This document shows positions 35,442-46,291 of a stretch of 64,000 bases of DNA, piece by piece. This DNA comes from Inquilinus sp. KBS0705. Its GTDB lineage: Bacteria > Bacteroidota > Bacteroidia > Sphingobacteriales > Sphingobacteriaceae. Numbering within the stretch: position 1 is the first letter of the stretch; each line of letters begins with the position of its first letter. Location: positions 620,001-684,000 of the forward strand of contig VCCI02000001.1 in assembly GCA_005938025.2 (NCBI GenBank), written 5' to 3'. A model generated the notes under the pieces. The model saw only the letters and a program-made list of their open reading frames with translations, was not told where the DNA came from and did no database searches. Made by a program: the position numbers and the translations under genes.

Positions 35442-37577
35442 ATGAGTTTAAATGTAATTAAAAAGGTTATTGATTTAGGTGACGGCCGCACCATTGAGAT
35501 CGAAACCGGTAAACTGGCCAAACAAGCCGATGGCTCGGTAGTAATTAAAATGGGTGATACCATGTTATTAGCTACTGTAGTATCATCACCGGAAGCAAAA
35601 GAAGGGGTTGATTTTTTACCTCTTTCTGTAGACTACCAAGAAAAATACGCTGCCACTGGTCGTATACCAGGTGGTTTTTTACGCCGCGAGGCACGTTTGT
35701 CAGACTATGAGGTTTTAATCTCTCGTTTGGTTGACCGTGCATTACGCCCAATGTTCCCGGAAGATTATCATGCTGATACACAAGTAATGATCTCTTTAAT
35801 ATCTGCAGACAAAGATATTATGCCTGATTGCCTTGCCGGTTTGGCAGCATCTGCAGCTTTATCTGTATCTGATATCCCTTTTAACGGTCCTATATCTGAA
35901 GTACGTGTAGCAAAAGTTAACGGCGAATTGGTTATTAACCCAACCTTAAGCCAATTGCAAAACGCAACATTAGAGTTTATTGTTGCCGGTAGCGAGCATG
36001 ATATAAACATGGTTGAAGGCGAAGCTGCTGAAATTGCAGAAGCCGAGTTAGTTGAAGCTATTAAATTTGCACATAACGCTATTAAAATTCAATGCTTAAT
36101 TCAAAAGGAATTAACTGTTGAAGTTGGTAAAACACAAAAACGTGTTTACAGCCACGAGCATAGCAACGAAGACCTTAAAAAAGCCATCTACGAAGCTACT
36201 TACCAGCAAGTATATGATATTGCGTCTTCAGCATCGGCAAAAGACGAGCGCTCTGCTAAATTCAAAGAAGTTAGGGATGCTTACATTGCTACCTTAGGCG
36301 AAATTGATGATATTACTAAAGGCCTTGCCAAAAAATATTATCACGATGTAGAGTACGATGCTATACGTAACCTTGTATTAGACGAAGGCAAACGTTTAGA
36401 TGGCCGTACTACTAAACAAATACGCCCTATATGGAGCGAGATAGGTTATTTGCCATCCGCACACGGTTCGGCAGTATTTACACGTGGCGAAACCCAATCA
36501 TTAACTACGGTTACCTTAGGTGCTAAGGATGATGAGCAGATGATTGATGGTGCTTTTATTAACGGCTACCAAAAATTCCTGTTACACTACAATTTCCCTG
36601 GCTTTTCAACCGGTGAGGTTCGCCCTAACAGGGGTGCAGGCCGTCGCGAAATTGGCCATGGTAACTTAGCAATGCGCTCGTTAAAACGCGTATTACCTGC
36701 CGAAGACCAAAACCCGTACACCATACGTATAGTATCTGATATCCTTGAATCAAACGGTTCATCGTCAATGGCTACGGTTTGTGCCGGTACATTGGCTTTG
36801 ATGGATGCCGGTATCAAAATCACCAACCCGGTATCTGGTATCGCGATGGGTTTGATCACCAACGAAATGGGTACCAAATATGCTATCCTTTCGGATATAT
36901 TAGGCGATGAAGATCACCTGGGCGATATGGACTTTAAAGTAACCGGTACCAAAAATGGTATAGTTGCTGTGCAAATGGACCTTAAAATAAATGGCTTATC
37001 GTACGAGGTGTTGACCAACGCGTTAGACCAGGCAAAAGAAGGCCGTTTACACATACTGGGCGAAATGGCTAAAACCATTACCGCACCACGCGAAGATTAC
37101 AAACCACATGCCCCGCGCATTGTGATGATAAAAATTGACAAAGAGTTTATTGGTGCCGTAATAGGGCCCGGTGGTAAAATTATTCAGGAAATGCAACGCG
37201 AAACTGGCGCAACCATTTCTATCGAAGAAAAAGACAACCAGGGCATTGTACAGGTATTTGCCGATAACAAGGCAGCTATTGATGCCGCTTTAAGCCGTAT
37301 ACGTGCTATTGCTTCTAAACCGGAAGTTGGCGAAATATACGAGGGTAAAGTAAAATCGATAATGCCGTTTGGTGCTTTTGTTGAAATTATGCCGGGTAAA
37401 GATGGCTTACTGCACATATCAGAAATTGATCACCGCAGAATTGAGACCATGGATGGTATATTTAACGTTGGCGACGAAGTGCGTGTTAAATTGCTTGATG
37501 TTGATAAGCAAGGTAAATTAAAGCTTTCGCGCAAAGTTTTATTGCCACGCCCTGAGCAAAACAAACCAGCCGAATAA
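35442..37577 (+). CDS. pnp: polyribonucleotide nucleotidyltransferase (PNPase)
   Basis: 711 aa. Two RNase PH domains ([13 protein letters not shown], then [25 protein letters not shown] with the phosphate-binding site), a KH domain ([26 protein letters not shown]) and a C-terminal S1 domain ([32 protein letters not shown]). It degrades RNA phosphorolytically from the 3' end. Confidence 0.97.
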   Translation: MSLNVIKKVIDLGDGRTIEIETGKLAKQADGSVVIKMGDTMLLATVVSSPEAKEGVDFLPLSVDYQEKYAATGRIPGGFLRREARLSDYEVLISRLVDRALRPMFPEDYHADTQVMISLISADKDIMPDCLAGLAASAALSVSDIPFNGPISEVRVAKVNGELVINPTLSQLQNATLEFIVAGSEHDINMVEGEAAEIAEAELVEAIKFAHNAIKIQCLIQKELTVEVGKTQKRVYSHEHSNEDLKKAIYEATYQQVYDIASSASAKDERSAKFKEVRDAYIATLGEIDDITKGLAKKYYHDVEYDAIRNLVLDEGKRLDGRTTKQIRPIWSEIGYLPSAHGSAVFTRGETQSLTTVTLGAKDDEQMIDGAFINGYQKFLLHYNFPGFSTGEVRPNRGAGRREIGHGNLAMRSLKRVLPAEDQNPYTIRIVSDILESNGSSSMATVCAGTLALMDAGIKITNPVSGIAMGLITNEMGTKYAILSDILGDEDHLGDMDFKVTGTKNGIVAVQMDLKINGLSYEVLTNALDQAKEGRLHILGEMAKTITAPREDYKPHAPRIVMIKIDKEFIGAVIGPGGKIIQEMQRETGATISIEEKDNQGIVQVFADNKAAIDAALSRIRAIASKPEVGEIYEGKVKSIMPFGAFVEIMPGKDGLLHISEIDHRRIETMDGIFNVGDEVRVKLLDVDKQGKLKLSRKVLLPRPEQNKPAE

Positions 37578-37590
37578 TAACAGTATAATA

Positions 37591-37628
37591 AAATAGCAAA
37601 ACCCTCTAAAAAGAGGGTTTTGCTATTT
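37591..37628 (+). terminator. terminator after pnp
   Basis: A 17-bp perfect hairpin (core AGCAAAACCCTCT, AAAA loop) about 14 bp after the pnp stop, followed by TTAAAT-rich sequence. Confidence 0.85.
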
Positions 37629-37732
37629 TAAATAAAATTTAAAAAAAATTAAAACAAAACAAACCCCTGGTGGTTTATGTTTGTTAATTATAGTTATAAC
37701 GGGGAAATGTAAGGCTGATCCTTTTGAAACAG

Positions 37733-38002
37733 ATGACTTTTAGTACTAATGATCCTTTAGATTTTCTCAATAATTCTCAAGGTATACCGGCTGGAGAACA
37801 AACCGACCTTATACAGCAGCTATTGTACGAAATTATACGGGTAAAAGAATTAATAGCTTATTACGATTCCATCCCAAATGGGGCAGGCCAACTTGGCTCT
37901 TCTATTTTAACCGAACTGGTTAACGAAGCCTATAATTCATTAGTAAACTACGATACTGTTTTAATGAAAAAGTATTACGACTTGTTGCTTAACTGCGATT
38001 AA
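37733..38002 (+). CDS. small conserved hypothetical protein
   Basis: 89 aa from ATG 37733 (an in-frame TTG at 37724 is less likely). Helical, with TDLIQQLLYEIIRVKELIAYYDSIPNGAG. No domain recognised. It converges on udk. Confidence 0.55.
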   Translation: MTFSTNDPLDFLNNSQGIPAGEQTDLIQQLLYEIIRVKELIAYYDSIPNGAGQLGSSILTELVNEAYNSLVNYDTVLMKKYYDLLLNCD

Positions 38003-38023
38003 AGTTGTTTAGCTAATCCTTAG

Positions 38024-38659
38024 CTAGCTTAATACCTTCTCTCTTAATTCTCTTGAAATTTCTTCGGTTACTGCAACAATATCGTCGGCAACATGGCTGT
38101 TGTTCACTATTACTTTATCGCACTGGTTTTTATAAGGCAGTAAATACTCTTTATAAGCCGGTACAACATGGTTTACCCATTTATAGTATGCATCATCGTG
38201 AGAGTAACCACGTTCTGCCAGGTCGCGTTTAAGTCGGCGCTGCAAGGCTATAACTTCATCGGCATCAATAAAAATTTTCATGTCCAATTCGTCAGATATT
38301 TTTTTAAAGTGCAAAATAAACAAGCCTTCTACTATAATAATGGGCGCGGGTTTTATCTCCAGTATTTTTGGGACAATACTGGGATTGTTAAAAGTATATT
38401 CGGTTTTGGTGAACGATTGGTAGCTAAGCAGTTTATTTATGTCCTGCTCAAAGTGGTCATGATCTATAGTTGAGGGCAGATCAAAGTTATACTCCTTGTT
38501 CTCTTCTTTGGTCATGTTATGCGCTACCGGAAAATAGTAATCATCCTGAGATACCAGGCAAACCTCGTCCGGGCTAAAATGATCTAAAAATCGTTTCAAA
38601 AAAAAGGTCTTGCCCGATCCGCTCCCACCGGCAATACCAACCACATAAGGTCTATTCAT
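38024..38659 (-). CDS. udk: uridine kinase
   Basis: 211 aa. Walker A GIAGGSGSGKT near the N-terminus, VSQDDYYFP, NFDLPSTIDHDHF and IIIVEGLFIL are uridine/cytidine kinase motifs. It phosphorylates uridine to UMP in pyrimidine salvage. The ATG overlaps the LysM gene end by 8 bp. Confidence 0.92.
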   Translation of the reverse strand: MNRPYVVGIAGGSGSGKTFFLKRFLDHFSPDEVCLVSQDDYYFPVAHNMTKEENKEYNFDLPSTIDHDHFEQDINKLLSYQSFTKTEYTFNNPSIVPKILEIKPAPIIIVEGLFILHFKKISDELDMKIFIDADEVIALQRRLKRDLAERGYSHDDAYYKWVNHVVPAYKEYLLPYKNQCDKVIVNNSHVADDIVAVTEEISRELREKVLS

Positions 38660-39626
38660 TAGGTGTACCGTAGCTTATGTTTACATGAAAACGTTTATCA
38701 AGCGCGCCTAATGCCTCGGCTACATTTTTGGTCATCACAATAATAACATCCTTTGTCGATTCATTATCGGTAAAACGGCCAACAACTTTGGCAAATGTAG
38801 TGCGGTTATTCATGGGGTTAGTAATACGCATTACCGTACCAATTGGCGCGGTGCGGTGCAGTATTAATTTTTTATTTGGGTCAAGGCTGGTGTCATCTAT
38901 CCAGGTAGCTGCGCCTTTTTCATTTTTTTCGAACAAGCCATATTTATTGGTGCCAGGGCGATGATTGGCCAGGCTGTCTGCCGCAACATAGGTCGAGTCG
39001 CGTTTCATGGTATCAACACGCGCATCCACTACAGGCGGTGGTGGTGGCGGTGTGGCCCCGTTAGGTACCTTTAGCACCTGGCCGGGCGATAAACCTGTTG
39101 AGTTTAATTTATTAATTGTAGTTAATGTGCCAACTGTAGTGTTAAAACGCCGGGCTATCGAATATAATGTTTCGCCAGCGGCTACTTTATAATCCTGGGT
39201 GGTTACGGTAGTATCTGCCGATTGTGGTTTAGCTATAGTAGTTTTTACCGGCTGTTGTGTAACAACAGCTTGTGTTACCGGTTGTTGTGTGGCTGGTTTG
39301 GCCTGCGGTTGCTCGGCCGGCTTAGTAACAGTCGCAACAGGGGCAGGTGCAGTGGGCACGGTTTCAACAATAGAACGATCGGTTGGTACTTTTATAATGT
39401 GCCCAATTTGCAGGCTGGCATTGTTGTTAAAATCTTGTATGGCTTTAGGTTTTACACCATAGCGCCTGCCTATGGAGTAGTAATTATCTTTTGGGTCCAG
39501 TTTATGCAAAATAACTTTTTTACCGTTTAGGTTCTCAATACCTACCGAATCGGGCATCGCGTTAGCAAATACAGAAACTGAAAGGGTAATGAGGCTAAAG
39601 ATTAACAGTACGAATTTTAATTTCAT
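38652..39626 (-). CDS. secreted LysM protein with RlpA-like C-terminal domain
   Basis: 324 aa with a signal peptide (LLIFSLITLSVSVFA). Two LysM repeats (ILHKLDPKDNYYSIGRRYGVKPKAIQDFN and YKVAAGETLYSIARRFNTTVGTLTTINKLN) flank a Pro/Thr/Gln-rich linker; the C-terminus (GTVMRITNPMNNRTTFAKVVGRF) resembles a double-psi beta-barrel. It is probably peptidoglycan-bound. Confidence 0.85.
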   Translation of the reverse strand: MKLKFVLLIFSLITLSVSVFANAMPDSVGIENLNGKKVILHKLDPKDNYYSIGRRYGVKPKAIQDFNNNASLQIGHIIKVPTDRSIVETVPTAPAPVATVTKPAEQPQAKPATQQPVTQAVVTQQPVKTTIAKPQSADTTVTTQDYKVAAGETLYSIARRFNTTVGTLTTINKLNSTGLSPGQVLKVPNGATPPPPPPVVDARVDTMKRDSTYVAADSLANHRPGTNKYGLFEKNEKGAATWIDDTSLDPNKKLILHRTAPIGTVMRITNPMNNRTTFAKVVGRFTDNESTKDVIIVMTKNVAEALGALDKRFHVNISYGTPNE

Positions 39627-39647
39627 AATAAATTATTATTCAGTAGT

Positions 39648-40409
39648 TTATAGGTTCAAAACTTTAAGTTCGACCTTGTTTTTAATATATATCAGTGCGT
39701 TTTTATGTAATACAAACGCCTCGGGCTGTAATTTTTGTATATCCTGATTTATTAAATTCTGATAAACAATTCCGGTATCATCCATTATAAACAGATGTTG
39801 TTGCAGCAACCCGTTTTTAAAGGTGTGCAAAGATACAATTATGTACTTATTGTGGTTAAGGTAATGCACTATATTTCCATAGGCATCGGTAGGCAGGCTG
39901 GCCGCAGGTAATTGGTTTGCGGCAACCATTTCAGGTACGACTATATTATTGGGCAAAGGTTTATCCGCAACACTATCATAAGGCCTTTTAACTTCGCCGG
40001 TACGTATATCTGCAAGTACTAATTTTTTAGGCAGCATAGTAGTATTGTAAACCACGGGGCCGTTAACACTCATGTGGTCAAATGCCAGGCTGTAATTGCT
40101 CCAAAACTGTGTTGCTGTAACGGCATCAACCGCAACAATTGCTTTATGCTCAGGGCCGCTTTCGGTTTTATAATGGTGCAGTAACATTACGCCATTGTAT
40201 ATGGCTTCAACGCCGGTAAGCCAGCGCTCGGGTGTGGTGTAGTTTTGTATATAAACATCAGCACTTTTTAGGCTGATGGTGGCAAAACTTACTTGTTTTT
40301 CGGGCTGGTTACGCAACTCCAAAACCATTATGCCGGTTAGCGCATCAATTTCCAGCCGCCAAATGGTATTTGCGAAGGTTTGGGCTATAAAAGGTTGTAA
40401 TAGTGTCAT
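39648..40409 (-). CDS. DUF4905-like protein
   Basis: 253 aa beta-rich protein without a signal peptide; repeated short blades (WRLEIDALTGIMVLELRN, KHNKYIIVSLHTFKNGLLQQHLFIMDD type) suggest a propeller-like fold. The assignment to DUF4905 is from memory and not tested. It is separated by 21 bp from the LysM gene on the same strand. Confidence 0.6.
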   Translation of the reverse strand: MTLLQPFIAQTFANTIWRLEIDALTGIMVLELRNQPEKQVSFATISLKSADVYIQNYTTPERWLTGVEAIYNGVMLLHHYKTESGPEHKAIVAVDAVTATQFWSNYSLAFDHMSVNGPVVYNTTMLPKKLVLADIRTGEVKRPYDSVADKPLPNNIVVPEMVAANQLPAASLPTDAYGNIVHYLNHNKYIIVSLHTFKNGLLQQHLFIMDDTGIVYQNLINQDIQKLQPEAFVLHKNALIYIKNKVELKVLNL

Positions 40410-40504
40410 TATTGCTGCAAATATGGCTATTAATATTAAAACACCTTATTTTTGATGAACAATGTATTACCAAATACTGTTATCACAAAAACAAATTACA
40501 CATC

Positions 40505-40984
40505 ATGAACGCTGAAGAAATAAGTTTAGAAGAAGGTAAAGTAAAACCGGTTGTTGACCATCTTAACGACCTGCTGGCTAATTATCATATACATTATCAA
40601 AAACTGCGCGGATGCCACTGGAATGTAAAGGGCAAAAGCTTTTTTACTCTGCACGTAAAGTTTGAAGAATTGTATACCGCTGCTTTAACCACTATAGATG
40701 AACTTGCCGAGCGTATACTTACACTGGGTAAGCCTCCATACAGTACTTTTAACGATTACATCACCAAATCGACTCTAAAAGAAATAAATACCATTGGCTT
40801 ACAAGATACTGCCATGGTGAAAGCCTTAATTGAGGATATGGCTGCCCTGATAGAAATGGAACGCCAGATATTAGACATCACCGCTGATGCCGGCGATGAT
40901 GGCACTAATGATATGGTAAACCGCTTTATGCAGTTTAAAGAAAAAAACACCTGGATGCTGCGCTCGTTTGTGAACGAAGATTAA
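40505..40984 (+). CDS. dps: Dps-family DNA-protection/ferritin-like protein
   Basis: 159 aa from ATG 40505. YHIHYQKLRGCHWNVKGKSFFTLHVKFEELYTAALTTIDELAERI carries the His/Asp/Glu of the inter-subunit ferroxidase site. Dps oxidises and stores iron and shields DNA. The frame is open 34 codons upstream without conserved sequence. Confidence 0.93.
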   Translation: MNAEEISLEEGKVKPVVDHLNDLLANYHIHYQKLRGCHWNVKGKSFFTLHVKFEELYTAALTTIDELAERILTLGKPPYSTFNDYITKSTLKEINTIGLQDTAMVKALIEDMAALIEMERQILDITADAGDDGTNDMVNRFMQFKEKNTWMLRSFVNED

Positions 40985-40998
40985 GGAATATAGGATTT

Positions 40999-41040
40999 AA
41001 AAGAAAAAGGCGATGAGAGAACTCATCGCCTTTTTCTTTT
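40999..41040 (+). terminator. terminator after dps
   Basis: A 19-bp perfect hairpin (core AGGCGATGAG, loop AGAA) ending in a T-rich arm; it probably also serves the convergent porin gene. Confidence 0.85.
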
Positions 41041-41069
41041 GCTGCAAAATGCAAACCGTTTATTGTAAA

Positions 41070-42542
41070 TTAAAACTTGTACCCCAAAGTTAAAAAGCCA
41101 TTGTTTTGTGTTTTGCTTAGGTAAGCTGCAGGGCTTGCGGTAGCCAATTCATAAGGGTATATGGTTTGCGAACCTGTGGCATGCGTATAGGTAGCATCAA
41201 CATAGTAGCTGCCAAAGCGCAGGCCTACACCACCACTAACAGTTTTTATATCGCTTCCGTTGCTTTCGCGATAGTTACCTTGTATGCCGTAACCGCCGCG
41301 TAATAAAAAGGCGTTGGTTATGCGTGCCTCGGCACCTATGTGCGCGTTGATGGCCGATTTATATAAACTACCTATGGCTGCATTGTCGTTAGTGCTGTCG
41401 TAATCAACATTAGGGCTTAGGTGTGCGCTGCTGTAGTCAACATACTCAACATCGCCGGTAATAAAGCCAAATTGTTTAATAAACACTGCTGCACCACCCG
41501 CTAATTTTAAAGGCGTACGTAAATTATAATTTAAGGTATAGTTTGCAGGGCCATCGTTATAGCTGCTTCCGTTGCTTAAGGTAGTGTTTAAACCTTCGCT
41601 ATACGAGTCGTCGATGTTGTAAAACGTAGGCGAGGTAAAGTTAAACCCTAAACGTACAGCCTCAACAGGCTTGTAAATAAGCCCCAGGCGGGCGTTAAAG
41701 CCACTACCCCTGGTAACCTGTTCCTGCCTGAAAGATGAGCTGTAATCGCGGTTAACAGGCGTTGCAGGCGTGCCTTCAAGCACCGATGCCGACCCATCTT
41801 CATAAAAAGTATTGAACGAATCGTAGCGTATATCGGTGAAGCTTACACCTAAACCAATGTATAATTTATTACTATAGTTGGCACCAAAAGCAAAGTCAAA
41901 TGCACTTTGTCCGCCTGTGCGGGTTACAAATGCTTCCTGCGCAGTACCGGTAAAGGCATTACTACGGTAGGTAGCAGGCGAACCGTAAAGATCTATCAGG
42001 TTGTGGCCATATGCCCAAGATGCCAAAGAGCCATCGGGTACACCATAAGCATTAGCCTGGGCGGCATAATAATCGTTAATAGAATTGGTGTTATTATTAC
42101 CTGTGTAGTGTATGTTTTCGTAAAAGTCGTTGGTGCGGCTGTAGCCTGCGCCATAGTTAACACTTAACCAGCCTTTCGTTCTGTCCGCCCCGCGTGGCTT
42201 TGATAGTTGGTTATAAATTACCACAGCAGCATTGTTTAAGTTACCGCTATTGCGTTTATCGGCTGTAACCTGCCCCAGGTAGGTGGTGTTTACCTTCGAG
42301 CCGTTATACTCGGGGGTAATGCTCAACTCAGAGTGGGTGAAAAAGCCCAAACCCGCGGGGTTACCGCTTACCGAGCTCAGATCGCCACCGATGGCGGTAC
42401 CGGCATTACCAACCGCTTTTATACGGGAGGTTGACCCTGTTTGCCCGCTCGAAAAACGGATAGCATCCTGAGAATATTGGGCAAAGCTATTTTTAGTAAT
42501 TGCTACTATAGCAATTACGCTTAGTATATATTTTAGTTTCAT
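41070..42542 (-). CDS. OmpP1/FadL-family outer-membrane beta-barrel
   Basis: 490 aa with a signal peptide (LSVIAIVAITKNSFAQ). The N-terminus has GTAIGGDLSSVSGNPAGLGFF, typical of the FadL hatch. Alternating amphipathic strands run to the C-terminal LTLGYKF, ending in the aromatic residue of barrel proteins. It probably imports hydrophobic compounds. Confidence 0.85.
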   Translation of the reverse strand: MKLKYILSVIAIVAITKNSFAQYSQDAIRFSSGQTGSTSRIKAVGNAGTAIGGDLSSVSGNPAGLGFFTHSELSITPEYNGSKVNTTYLGQVTADKRNSGNLNNAAVVIYNQLSKPRGADRTKGWLSVNYGAGYSRTNDFYENIHYTGNNNTNSINDYYAAQANAYGVPDGSLASWAYGHNLIDLYGSPATYRSNAFTGTAQEAFVTRTGGQSAFDFAFGANYSNKLYIGLGVSFTDIRYDSFNTFYEDGSASVLEGTPATPVNRDYSSSFRQEQVTRGSGFNARLGLIYKPVEAVRLGFNFTSPTFYNIDDSYSEGLNTTLSNGSSYNDGPANYTLNYNLRTPLKLAGGAAVFIKQFGFITGDVEYVDYSSAHLSPNVDYDSTNDNAAIGSLYKSAINAHIGAEARITNAFLLRGGYGIQGNYRESNGSDIKTVSGGVGLRFGSYYVDATYTHATGSQTIYPYELATASPAAYLSKTQNNGFLTLGYKF

Positions 42543-42574
42543 TGTTATAGAAGAATGATAGGTTGATGTTAAAA

Positions 42575-43444
42575 TTATGGTCTCACTGGTCTGCCGCCGC
42601 CACCACCTCCGCCGCCCGAGCTGCCACCGCCACCTCTTGAGCCACCGCCCGAGTTGTTGTTAGATGGAGCACTTCGTTCTATGCTTGGTTCGTAAGTACG
42701 TGTACGTTCAGATGGTGTCCTGTCAACCCTCACACCGCGTGTTGGGCGGGTCCCGTAATCAGGGCTGCCTGGTCTGGCAACGCCGTTGCCGCCACGGTTT
42801 GGTCTGCCCGGATAATAACCTACACCATTAGCACCGGTATATCCTGTGCGCGGGCGGTTGCCGCTAAATGCTGAGCCCGGGCTGCCATAGCCTCTGTTGG
42901 GCCTTGCATTGCCACGGTTATAGGCCGAGTAAACACCCCAGTAGCCTCCGCCGTAACCTAAGCCTGTACCCCAGTAAGAGTATGGCGAATAACCATAGCC
43001 ATAACCGAAAGGTGAGTAGCCATAGCCATATCCGTAACCATAACCGCCCCAACCGCCATAACCAAAGGCGTTGTAAGGCGAGTAGCCGTAGCCATAGCCG
43101 CCCCAACCTAAGCCTATGCCAACACTAAAGCCGTTATAGTTGTATGGGCTATAAGCGTAGTAGTCATCGTAGTACGAGAAAGGGGAGTAGTAGCTAAAAC
43201 GGTTAATGCGTGTTGCATAATCATCATAGTAGTAATAATCATCGTCGTCGCTGTATTGGTCATCTGCCTGGTCCTGTCGGTATGCAGGTTGCTGAGCAAC
43301 GTATTCAGGCTCTTCGGCAGCTGTAGCCTTTGAGTAATATACGTCGTCGCTGTTCTTATTTGATGATACAGTTCGGTTAACGGAGCAGGAACTCAGCGCC
43401 ACCGCGCCGATCAAAATCATTCCTTTAATAAGATTCCTTTTCAT
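42575..43444 (-). CDS. Gly/Tyr-rich lipoprotein
   Basis: 289 aa from ATG 43444. ILIGAVALSSC is the lipobox. An acidic-Tyr run is followed by repeated GYGYGYSPY blocks and a Gly/Arg/Ser tail ending GGGGRPVRP. This low-complexity composition is typical of surface-exposed Bacteroidota lipoproteins of unknown role. Confidence 0.7.
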   Translation of the reverse strand: MKRNLIKGMILIGAVALSSCSVNRTVSSNKNSDDVYYSKATAAEEPEYVAQQPAYRQDQADDQYSDDDDYYYYDDYATRINRFSYYSPFSYYDDYYAYSPYNYNGFSVGIGLGWGGYGYGYSPYNAFGYGGWGGYGYGYGYGYSPFGYGYGYSPYSYWGTGLGYGGGYWGVYSAYNRGNARPNRGYGSPGSAFSGNRPRTGYTGANGVGYYPGRPNRGGNGVARPGSPDYGTRPTRGVRVDRTPSERTRTYEPSIERSAPSNNNSGGGSRGGGGSSGGGGGGGGRPVRP

Positions 43445-43550
43445 TTTTGTGAAGGAGTAAAAGTTCAAGGTCAAATAAACGTATAAATTTATAAATTTGT
43501 GGCCTATTACATATTAATTATAAAGTCAATTTATATACCAAACAATCAAT

Positions 43551-45023
43551 ATGAGCAAAGGTGTTATTAGTAAAGACGAAGATTATTCGCAATGGTTTAA
43601 CGACTTAATAATTAAATCTGATATGGCCGAATATTCGCCTGTCAGGGGGTGCATGATCATTAAGCCGTATGGCTACTCGATATGGGAAAAAATACAGGCT
43701 ACGCTTGATAAAATGTTTAAAGATACCGGGCATGTTAATGCCTATTTTCCGCTGCTTATACCAAAATCTTTCTTCTCAAAAGAAGCCAGCCACGTTGAAG
43801 GCTTCGCTAAGGAATGTGCCGTTGTTACACATTACCGCCTCAAAAACGATGGTGATGGTAATATTATTGTGGATGAGGATGCAAAATTGGAAGAAGAGTT
43901 AATTATACGCCCAACATCCGAAACTATTATATGGAATACCTATAAAGGATGGATACAAAGCTACCGCGATTTGCCTATTTTGGTAAACCAGTGGGCCAAC
44001 GTAATGCGCTGGGAAATGCGCACCCGATTGTTTTTACGCACCAGCGAATTTTTATGGCAAGAGGGCCATACCGCCCATGCTACAGCTGATGAAGCGATAG
44101 CCGAAACTGAGCAAATGCTGGATATTTACGCCGAATTTGCCGAGAACTGGATGGCGCTGCCTGTTGTTAAGGGCCGCAAAACACCAAATGAACGCTTTGC
44201 AGGTGCTTTAGATACTTATTGCATTGAGGCTTTGATGCAGGATGGGAAGGCATTACAAGCCGGCACATCACACTTTTTAGGGCAAAACTTTGCTAAGGCC
44301 TTCGATGTGAAATTTACTACAAGGGATAATAAGCAGGATTTTGTTTGGGCAACCTCATGGGGGGTATCAACCCGTTTAATAGGCGCTTTAATTATGGCCC
44401 ACTCTGACGATGCGGGTTTGGTATTACCGCCAAAGCTGGCGCCTATACAAGTAGTGGTGGTGCCTATTTATAAGCACGATGAAGAGTTGGCTAATATTAC
44501 AACCTACGTTAATTCGCTTAAAAAGGAATTAACAGCGCAGGGGGTATCGGTAAAATTTGATAACCGCGATACCCACCGCCCGGGTGCAAAATTTGCCGAG
44601 TACGAACTGAAAGGCGTACCATTGCGTGTTGCCATTGGCAGCCGCGATATGCAAAACGGCACGGTTGAACTTGCCCGCCGCGATACCAAAACCAAAGAAA
44701 CCGTAAACCAGGATGGCCTTGCAGCGCACATATTGGCACTGCTTGATGAGATACAGGCAAATATTTATAACAAGGCGGCAGCTTTCCGTACCGAGAACAC
44801 TACCGAGGTAGATACCTACGAGGAATTTAAACGCCTGTTAGACGAAGAGCCGGGCTTCCTGTCGGCACATTGGGATGGCACTGCCGAAACCGAACAAAAA
44901 ATAAAAGATGAAACTAAGGCTACAATACGTTGTATACCTTTGAACAATAAACAAGAAGAAGGCAAGTGTATCCTTACCGGCAAACCATCAAGCCAAAGGG
45001 TGCTATTTGCAAGGGCGTACTAA
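43551..45023 (+). CDS. proS: prolyl-tRNA synthetase
   Basis: 490 aa, the short archaeal/eukaryote-like form without the editing insertion. Class II motifs: motif 2 [25 protein letters not shown], and motif 3 with [17 protein letters not shown]. The C-terminal anticodon-binding domain ([11 protein letters not shown]) is followed by a zinc-binding-type tail. Confidence 0.95.
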   Translation: MSKGVISKDEDYSQWFNDLIIKSDMAEYSPVRGCMIIKPYGYSIWEKIQATLDKMFKDTGHVNAYFPLLIPKSFFSKEASHVEGFAKECAVVTHYRLKNDGDGNIIVDEDAKLEEELIIRPTSETIIWNTYKGWIQSYRDLPILVNQWANVMRWEMRTRLFLRTSEFLWQEGHTAHATADEAIAETEQMLDIYAEFAENWMALPVVKGRKTPNERFAGALDTYCIEALMQDGKALQAGTSHFLGQNFAKAFDVKFTTRDNKQDFVWATSWGVSTRLIGALIMAHSDDAGLVLPPKLAPIQVVVVPIYKHDEELANITTYVNSLKKELTAQGVSVKFDNRDTHRPGAKFAEYELKGVPLRVAIGSRDMQNGTVELARRDTKTKETVNQDGLAAHILALLDEIQANIYNKAAAFRTENTTEVDTYEEFKRLLDEEPGFLSAHWDGTAETEQKIKDETKATIRCIPLNNKQEEGKCILTGKPSSQRVLFARAY

Positions 45024-45034
45024 TTGGTTAGAAG

Positions 45035-45111
45035 GTTGTAATGTTGTAAAGTTGAAATGTTAAAAATCAACAAAGCAACGTTACAACATTCAAACGTTAC
45101 AACATTACAAC
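45035..45111. repeat. inverted repeat upstream of trans-sulfuration gene
   Basis: Left arm GTTGTAATGTTGTAA (45035-45049) and its exact complement (45097-45111); the unit CGTTACAACATT is also repeated directly inside the right part. A shorter GTTGTAAAGGTTGTAA run sits upstream of the thioesterase at 32922-32940. It looks like a dispersed intergenic repeat. Confidence 0.5.
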
Positions 45112-45119
45112 ACCATCCC

Positions 45120-46259
45120 ATGAAATTCGGAACAAAAGCAATACACGCAGGGCAGGAGCCCGATCCAACAACCGGCGCTATCATGACGCCTATATACCAA
45201 ACATCAACCTACTGGCAAAAATCGCCGGGCGATAATAAGGGGTATGAATACTCTCGCGGTACTAACCCCACCCGTAAGGCGCTGGAAGATTGTTTGGCGG
45301 CTTTAGAGAACGCAAAGTACGGACTGGCATTTTCGAGCGGTATGGGTGCAACCGATGCGGTTATGAAGTTATTAAAGCCTGGCGATGAAGTAATAACCGG
45401 TAACGACCTTTACGGTGGATCGTATCGTATATTCACTAAAATATACGCTAACTACGGCATAAAGTTCCATTTTTTGGACCTGAGCAACCCTGATATCATT
45501 AACCAATACACCAACGATAATACGCGTTTGGTATGGATAGAAACGCCGACTAACCCAACCATGCAAGTGGTGGATATTGAGGCGGTGGGTAAAATTGCGA
45601 AAGCAAAAAACCTATTGTTTGTGGTCGACAATACCTTTGCATCGCCCTACCTGCAAAACCCTATTGATTTTGGTGCCGATATTGTAATGCACTCGGTTAC
45701 TAAATACATTGGTGGCCACAGCGATGTAGTGATGGGTGCCCTAATGCTTAATGACGAGGAACTATACAAGCAACTATGGTTTATTTATAATGCCTGTGGG
45801 GCCACACCCGGCCCAATGGATAGCTTTTTGGTACTGCGTGGTATTAAAACCCTGCACCTGCGCATGAAAGCGCATTGCGAGAACGGCCGCGCCGTTGCCG
45901 AGTTTTTGAAAGACCACCCAAGGGTTGACAAGATTTACTGGCCTGGTTTCCCTGATTCGCCAAATCACGAGGTCGCTAAAAATCAGATGCGCGATTTTGG
46001 AGGCATGATATCTATTGTACTTAAAGACGCCGACCTGCAGGAAACTTACCGCATAGCCGGTTCATTTAAGGTATTCTCGCTGGCCGAATCATTAGGAGGT
46101 GTAGAATCATTGATTAACCACCCTGTAAGCATGACCCACGGCTCGATACCAAAAGAAGCCAGGGAAAAGGCCGGTGTAGTAGATAACCTGCTGCGCCTAA
46201 GCGTAGGGGTAGAGGATATTGAGGACCTATTGGAGGACTTGAAACAAGCGCTGGCGTAA
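45120..46259 (+). CDS. cystathionine gamma-synthase/beta-lyase-type PLP enzyme
   Basis: 379 aa from ATG 45120 (upstream codons fall in the inverted repeat). [30 protein letters not shown], the PLP lysine motif [15 protein letters not shown], and [18 protein letters not shown] are Cys/Met-metabolism PLP enzyme signatures. Synthase versus lyase cannot be told from sequence alone. Confidence 0.9.
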   Translation: MKFGTKAIHAGQEPDPTTGAIMTPIYQTSTYWQKSPGDNKGYEYSRGTNPTRKALEDCLAALENAKYGLAFSSGMGATDAVMKLLKPGDEVITGNDLYGGSYRIFTKIYANYGIKFHFLDLSNPDIINQYTNDNTRLVWIETPTNPTMQVVDIEAVGKIAKAKNLLFVVDNTFASPYLQNPIDFGADIVMHSVTKYIGGHSDVVMGALMLNDEELYKQLWFIYNACGATPGPMDSFLVLRGIKTLHLRMKAHCENGRAVAEFLKDHPRVDKIYWPGFPDSPNHEVAKNQMRDFGGMISIVLKDADLQETYRIAGSFKVFSLAESLGGVESLINHPVSMTHGSIPKEAREKAGVVDNLLRLSVGVEDIEDLLEDLKQALA

Positions 46260-46260
46260 G

Positions 46261-46283
46261 CCCCCTAACCCCCTGAAGGGGGA
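46261..46283. repeat. CCCCCTAACCCCC palindromic repeat, copy 1
   Basis: CCCCCTAACCCCCTGAAGGG followed by GGA, directly after the preceding stop. Copies recur at 46808-46829, 47202-47225 and 47253-47277, the last three inside a coding sequence. Confidence 0.6.
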
Positions 46284-46291
46284 CAACAGTT

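Noticed and set aside
39007..39192. Possible CRISPR or tandem repeat from GGTGGTGGTGG runs
   Set aside because: It is a short proline-codon run in the LysM protein linker on the other strand.
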